Shown piece by piece: positions 16,395 through 19,881 of a stretch of 19,881 bases of DNA (position 1 is the first letter of the stretch; each line of letters starts with the position of its first letter). The notes under the pieces are model-generated. The model was given only the letters and a program-made list of their open reading frames with translations, was not told the origin of the DNA and searched no databases. The stretch covers positions 1-19,881 of the forward strand of contig CAZBLU010000030.1 in the NCBI GenBank assembly GCA_964493015.1. Reading direction: 5' to 3'. The position numbers were made by a program, and so were the translations under genes. The DNA comes from Caldimicrobium sp964493015. Lineage in GTDB: Bacteria; Desulfobacterota; Thermodesulfobacteria; Thermodesulfobacteriales; Thermodesulfobacteriaceae.

Positions 16395-17594
16395 TTAGCT
16401 TAACTTAGCTAAAGCCTCTTTTATTCTTTTACAGGCCCTTTGGAGGTTCTCTTCTGAGGTAGCGTAGGAGAGCCTAACAAACTCATCATCTCCAAAGGCA
16501 ACCCCTGGCACAACAGCTACTTTAGCTTCTTCTAAGAGGTATTCGCTAAAGGAAAGAGAATCAGATATTTCCTTGCCTTCGGGTGTTTTTTTACCATAAT
16601 AGGAAGAGACTTTAAGAAAGAGATAAAAGGCCCCTTGAGGCTCAATAAAATCAAGCCAAGGAATTTCTTTTAGCCCTTGCGAGAGGAGTTTTGCACGTCT
16701 GGCAAAGGCCTCAAGCATGGGTCTAATTTCCTCATCAGGCATCTTGAGGGCAGCTTCAGCCCCTTTTTGGGCAAAGGAGGTGGCATGGCTTGTGCTTTGC
16801 CCCTGCACTTTGGCACAGGCTGAGATTACTTCCTTTGGCCCAAGGGCCCAACCTATCCTCCACCCTGTCATGGCATAGGTCTTGGAGACTCCATTGACCA
16901 TAAAGACCCTGTTCTTGAGATGAGGGGCCACAGAAAGGATATTCTCTGGTTTAGCCAAATCAAAGCGCAGTTTATCGTAGATATCATCGCTTATAGCCCA
17001 AAGATTATACCTTTCCATAAGAATAGCAACCTTTTCCAAAAAGGCCTTAGAGTAAATAAGACCAGTAGGGTTAGATGGGCTATTAAGGATGAGCCCTACA
17101 GTGCGAGGGGAGATTGCCCTCTCTAATTCCTCTAAGTCTGGCTCAAAATTTTTCTCATAATTTGCCTTTACTATCTTAGGATAACCTCCTGCACAAACCA
17201 CCATTTCGGGATAGGAAACCCAATAGGGTGACAAGATGAGGACCTCATCCCCAGGATCTACCAAGGCAAGTAGTAGATTAAAAATAGCCTGTTTGGCCCC
17301 TGAGCAAACAATCACCTCCTCAGGGGCATAGTCAAGACCATAGTCAACCTTTATTTTCTCACAAATTGTCTTTCTTAGGCTAAGGATACCAGGAGTAGGT
17401 GTATACTTTGTAAGTCCCTCTTTAAGGGCTTGGATACAGGCTTCTTTTATGGCTTGAGGTGTATCAAAATCTGGCTCTCCTGCCGAGAGATTAATAACAT
17501 CAACCCCTTGTTCTTTAAGGGCCTTAGCTTTGGCATCTACGGCAAGGGTTGCCGAGGGCTTGAGGGCTTTCACTCGAGAGGAAAGTTTGATCAT
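16395..17594 (-). CDS. Aspartate/aromatic aminotransferase, class I fold type I
   Basis: A 399-residue PLP enzyme of the bacterial aspartate aminotransferase Ib group, transferring amino groups between aspartate (or aromatic amino acids) and 2-oxoglutarate. Visible motifs are LSAGEPDFDTP, NSPSNPTG, SDDIYDKL and the PLP-lysine site SKTYAMTGWRIGW (Lys238, Arg246 from this start). The C-terminal FVRLSYATS holds the substrate-carboxylate Arg. I chose ATG 17594 because GGGGGT lies 5 nt upstream; a GTG at 17606 would add four residues with no good ribosome site. It is the last gene of the truA-rpn-aminotransferase run, 27 bp after the rpn stop. Substrate preference cannot be read from the sequence. 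Confidence 0.93.
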   Translation of the reverse strand: MIKLSSRVKALKPSATLAVDAKAKALKEQGVDVINLSAGEPDFDTPQAIKEACIQALKEGLTKYTPTPGILSLRKTICEKIKVDYGLDYAPEEVIVCSGAKQAIFNLLLALVDPGDEVLILSPYWVSYPEMVVCAGGYPKIVKANYEKNFEPDLEELERAISPRTVGLILNSPSNPTGLIYSKAFLEKVAILMERYNLWAISDDIYDKLRFDLAKPENILSVAPHLKNRVFMVNGVSKTYAMTGWRIGWALGPKEVISACAKVQGQSTSHATSFAQKGAEAALKMPDEEIRPMLEAFARRAKLLSQGLKEIPWLDFIEPQGAFYLFLKVSSYYGKKTPEGKEISDSLSFSEYLLEEAKVAVVPGVAFGDDEFVRLSYATSEENLQRACKRIKEALAKLS

Positions 17595-17621
17595 TTTTAC
17601 CCCCACATTTACTCAAGGATA

Positions 17622-17972
17622 TTAAAATAACTCCTTTCTTATCATGGATAAAATATCCTCTTCTTGGATGATCTTTTTAAGAAGTTCCTTTAAAAGATTA
17701 CAGTCCGTTATTTTTTTGATCTTTCTTTCAATATCCAAAGGCACATGCCCCACCTTAGCTTCTATAGAGAGAAGAACCATCTCTTGAGCACTCTTTAAAG
17801 AACCCTGTTGTAACCCCTGTTGTAACCCCTGNNNNNNNNNNNNNNNNNNNNNNNNNNNNNNNNNNNNNNNNNNNNNNNNNNNNNNNNNNNNNNNNNNNNN
17901 NNNNNNNNNNNNNNNNNNNNNNNNNNNNNNNTGTAACCCCTCTTCTATAAATTCATCTATAATTGTTTTCAT
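17622..17972 (-). CDS. Possible separate C-terminal product of rpn (RpnS-like intragenic protein)
   Basis: Inside rpn and in the same frame, ATG at 17972-17970 (MKTIIDEFIEEG...) is preceded by AAGGAGGG at 17988-17981, 8 nt upstream. That is a near-ideal Shine-Dalgarno with ideal spacing, stronger than that of many starts in this window. It would yield only the helical domain, Q-Q-G-L repeat and C-terminal cap, nominally 116 residues with the gap counted as 33 X. Some Rpn genes make such a short C-terminal protein that inhibits the full-length nuclease. The start site is seen in the sequence; the antitoxin role is inference. Confidence 0.45.
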   Translation of the reverse strand: MKTIIDEFIEEGLXXXXXXXXXXXXXXXXXXXXXXXXXXXXXXXXXXQGLQQGLQQGSLKSAQEMVLLSIEAKVGHVPLDIERKIKKITDCNLLKELLKKIIQEEDILSMIRKELF

Positions 17973-18722
17973 CTTTTCATCCCTCCTTGAGAGAAGTATT
18001 TCTCTAATTTCAGAGTTTTTAATCTTTCCTCCTTGCTGTATGTATAGTATACTCATTTTTAAAAACATTTCAATTTCTTCTCTATGCTCTCGTCTGTGGC
18101 TGATGAGGAGGTCAGCAAGCTCTTCTAAAAGTTTTTCCAATTTATCCTTTACCTCACCTCGGGCCACTGCTTGCATTATCTCCAAAGCAGTTAACAAAAT
18201 CCTATTTCTACTCAGAACTTTTTGCAAATAAACATCACTTATATGGGAAAGATCAAAGAGTAGGTATTCAAATTTCAAGAGATAACGTGATATCTCTTCA
18301 GGAAGATGGGCAAAACTTTGAGCTGTATTCCTCTCAACCTGCCAGGCCCTCTTACCCTGATAAAAAACAATGGGTATAACTGCAGTAAGATTCCGATTAT
18401 GCAAAATATCTTCTTCCCATAAAGAAAGTATATATCTAATTATTTGAAGGAGTATTAGCCTATCTGGTGTTGACTTGTGTTCAAAAATGATATAAATCCT
18501 TGCCGGCTCTTCTTTTATTTTACAGTGAAGAGCTACATCAAGATATTTTCTATCTTTAAAGATTCCAGAAAGTTTTTCTGTAGGTGCCTGCTCTATGGTG
18601 TCAATCTCAAGATATTTAGCTATATCTGGAAAAAAGGCCTCTAAAAAGGCCTTCACATGCCTTGGATTTTTAAAGATAAATTTAAAAAAGCTATCATGTA
18701 TAGGCTGCATTTCTTTATTCAT
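17622..18722 (-). CDS. Rpn family PD-(D/E)XK nuclease (transposase_31-like), interrupted by assembly gap
   Basis: A ~366-codon gene (length uncertain because 100 N lie inside). The N-terminus starts with MQPIHDSFFKFIFKNP, typical of Rpn/PD-(D/E)XK transposase-like proteins. The nuclease core is visible: Asp62 in KYLDVAL, Glu81-x-Lys83 in IFEHKS and Gln93. Rpn proteins are DNA nucleases once called transposases and are now linked to recombination and phage defence. A helical region to about 260 is followed by a Q-Q-G-L repeat and a conserved C-terminal cap (EAKVGHVPLDIERKIKKI...). The frame stays open across the N block, but true length is unknown. ATG 18722 overlaps the truA stop by 4 bp. An internal start may give a second product. 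Confidence 0.88.
   Translation of the reverse strand: MNKEMQPIHDSFFKFIFKNPRHVKAFLEAFFPDIAKYLEIDTIEQAPTEKLSGIFKDRKYLDVALHCKIKEEPARIYIIFEHKSTPDRLILLQIIRYILSLWEEDILHNRNLTAVIPIVFYQGKRAWQVERNTAQSFAHLPEEISRYLLKFEYLLFDLSHISDVYLQKVLSRNRILLTALEIMQAVARGEVKDKLEKLLEELADLLISHRREHREEIEMFLKMSILYIQQGGKIKNSEIREILLSRRDEKMKTIIDEFIEEGLXXXXXXXXXXXXXXXXXXXXXXXXXXXXXXXXXXQGLQQGLQQGSLKSAQEMVLLSIEAKVGHVPLDIERKIKKITDCNLLKELLKKIIQEEDILSMIRKELF
17803..17831 (-). repeat. 12-bp coding tandem repeat (Q-Q-G-L) next to the gap
   Basis: On the plus strand the unit tgttgtaacccc repeats in frame up to the gap, and tgtaacccc resumes at 17932. On the coding strand it encodes repeated Gln-Gln-Gly-Leu. The repeat count is unknown because the gap falls within it. 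Confidence 0.85.
17832..17931. other. Assembly gap (100 N)
   Basis: Exactly 100 unknown bases, a conventional placeholder length rather than a measurement. It is flanked on both sides by the same 12-bp repeat, so the assembly probably broke on the repeat array. The flanks are in frame at this nominal length, but that is not evidence of the true size. Confidence 0.98.
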
Positions 18723-19525
18723 AATTCTACCTTAAAAGGGGGATACCTATCGAGCACTTCCACTTCCCTATATTCAATATGCTTCAAGATCAGGCCTTGA
18801 GGTGGAGCAGGTGGTGGAGCAAGCCTTCTATCTTTGGCCTCAAGGATAGCCTTAAAATCCTCAATGGTAAGCTTTCCCTTTCCAACTTCAACCAGGGCCC
18901 CTACAATATTCCTAACCATATACCGCAAAAACCCCTCTCCTGTTATCTCAAATACTAAAAGGTGCTTTGTGGTCTCACTAAAGAAAAGCTTGGCCTCAAA
19001 GATTCTTCTTACCGTAGTCTTTATATCAGTGCCACTCTTTCGAAAACTGGCAAAATCCCTTCTCCCCACAATCTCAGGTAGGCATGCCCTCATGGCCTCC
19101 ACATTCAATTCCTCTTTTACCCACCAAGAATAAAGCCTAAGAAGCGGGTTTCTCACTGGATAATTGTAAATATTATACTGATAGGTCTTCTTCAAGGCAT
19201 CCCGCTGAGGATGAAACTTAAAATCTACCTCTTCTACCTGCCAGACAGAAATATCCTTCGGTAAAAGTCCATTTAGGGCCCTAAAGATAACCTCCAAGGG
19301 TTTATCAGAGGTAGTTAAAAAATGGGCAACCTGATAAAGGGCATGGACCCCTGCATCGGTCCTCCCAGCAGATCTTATCTTCACCTTATGTCCCAAAACT
19401 TGAGTCAGCACCTCTTGCAAAAGACCCTGTATAGTAGGCCCCTTGGGCTGAACTTGAAACCCAAGATAATGCGTCCCATCATAGGCAATAAAAAGCCTGA
19501 TGTTGCGAACCCGAACCTCGCTCAT
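18719..19525 (-). CDS. truA: tRNA pseudouridine(38-40) synthase TruA
   Basis: A 268-residue enzyme that makes pseudouridine at positions 38-40 of tRNA anticodon arms. The N-terminal half has LFIAYDGTHYLGFQVQP and the catalytic GRTDAGVHALYQVAHF with Asp57. Later motifs are FHPQRDALKKTYQYNI, RRDFASFRKSG and ITGEGFLRYMVRNIVGALVEVGKGK. Length is normal. The start ATG 19525 overlaps the upstream HepT-like stop by 4 bp, and its own stop overlaps rpn by 4 bp. The ribosome site is only GAGG very close to the ATG, which suggests translational coupling. Confidence 0.96.
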   Translation of the reverse strand: MSEVRVRNIRLFIAYDGTHYLGFQVQPKGPTIQGLLQEVLTQVLGHKVKIRSAGRTDAGVHALYQVAHFLTTSDKPLEVIFRALNGLLPKDISVWQVEEVDFKFHPQRDALKKTYQYNIYNYPVRNPLLRLYSWWVKEELNVEAMRACLPEIVGRRDFASFRKSGTDIKTTVRRIFEAKLFFSETTKHLLVFEITGEGFLRYMVRNIVGALVEVGKGKLTIEDFKAILEAKDRRLAPPPAPPQGLILKHIEYREVEVLDRYPPFKVEL

Positions 19526-19881
19526 AACCTCAAATACTCCTCTATTTCTTCAGCAAAATCATTAAAGCCTTTTAGATGTTTTTCAATTATTTCATAAATC
19601 TTATCATCAATTATTTTTTCGAAGGTATGAATTAATAAATTTCTAAATTTAATCATCTGCTTATATATTCCTGCCCTATCTTTAGATATAATGTTTTCTT
19701 CAACTAAAATATCTATACAATTAGCATAACTTGATAGTTCTTCTAAATTTAATCTACTTACCATATGTTTTCAAATATCTATCATTTCTTGAATAGCTAA
19801 CTCCAAATTTCTCTCTATAAACCTTTTAAGTATTAAATTATTTTTATATTCTTGTAAACTTTTTGGTCGATATGTCTCTAT
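19522..19881 (-). pseudogene. HepT-like (DUF86/MntA-HepT) gene with in-frame TGA, 5' end beyond window
   Basis: The frame runs from the window edge through TGA at 19773-19771 to the stop at 19522. Upstream of the TGA it reads as a HepT N-terminus (KRFIERNLELAIQEMIDI); downstream it continues as KHMVSRLNLEE. An 80-residue piece could start at ATG 19764, but it would lack the first helices of a ~130-residue HepT. HepT is the RNase toxin partner of the MntA nucleotidyltransferase, which would lie off the right edge. The active motif R-x4-H is kept (Arg41, His46 from ATG 19764), but the following Tyr, the residue MntA modifies, is Phe (HTF). No SECIS-like hairpin follows the TGA, so a nonsense mutation or a sequencing error is more likely than selenocysteine. 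Confidence 0.72.

Noticed and set aside
17594..17606. Aminotransferase start at GTG 17606
   Set aside because: GGGGGT lies 5 nt before ATG 17594 and no comparable site precedes the GTG.
17622..18722. Rpn gene as part of an insertion sequence
   Set aside because: Despite the transposase-like family name, no terminal inverted repeats or target duplications are visible. The gene overlaps truA by 4 bp, as a resident operon member would.
19771..19773. Selenocysteine in the HepT-like protein
   Set aside because: The sequence after this TGA is AT-rich, with only a weak 4-bp hairpin (AACT/AGTT) lacking a G-starting loop. The Tyr-to-Phe change also points to decay.

Overview
The window looks like an AT-leaning chromosomal segment of an anaerobic, probably thermophilic Gram-negative bacterium of the Desulfobacterota / Thermodesulfobacteria kind. 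This is inferred from gene content: LolA and a lipoprotein imply an outer membrane, and a Wood-Ljungdahl methyl branch is joined to heterodisulfide-reductase-type electron carriers. No taxonomic search could be run. The one assembly gap (100 N, 17832-17931) suggests a draft or metagenome scaffold.

Region 1 (1-11138, all minus strand) is a carbon-fixation / C1 cluster. Read in the direction of transcription it is fhs, folD, cooS, hdrA, mvhD, hdrC, a second mvhD-like gene, metV and metF (metF runs off the left edge). Fhs and FolD take formate to methylene-tetrahydrofolate. MetF and MetV reduce it to methyl-tetrahydrofolate. HdrA, HdrC and the two MvhD-like proteins are the likely electron-transfer module of that reductase, and CooS is the CO dehydrogenase. 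No HdrB and no acetyl-CoA synthase subunits are visible.

The main discovery is that two adjacent genes in this cluster are broken for an ordinary gene caller by in-frame TGA codons that appear to encode selenocysteine. HdrA (6242-3180) has TGA at codon 59, in a C-x-x-[TGA] motif. MvhD (3177-2467) has TGA at codon 15, also in a C-x-x-[TGA] motif. Each TGA is followed at bacterial SECIS distance by a GC-rich hairpin whose apical loop starts with GG, with a single bulged U. Read through, the genes give intact 1020-aa and 236-aa proteins with their own ribosome binding sites. This points to a selenium-dependent, HdrB-less MetVF-Hdr-MvhD complex.

Region 2 (11305-13236, minus) is a chemoreceptor ending in a PilZ domain. 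Divergent from it, region 3 (13298-16391, plus) holds ftsK, lolA and a glycine-zipper lipoprotein. Region 4 (16395-19881, minus) holds an aspartate-type aminotransferase, an Rpn/PD-(D/E)XK nuclease gene containing the assembly gap inside a 12-bp coding repeat, truA, and a HepT-like gene with a nonsense codon. The Rpn gene has a strong internal Shine-Dalgarno and in-frame ATG that could make a separate C-terminal protein, as in intragenic toxin-antitoxin Rpn genes.
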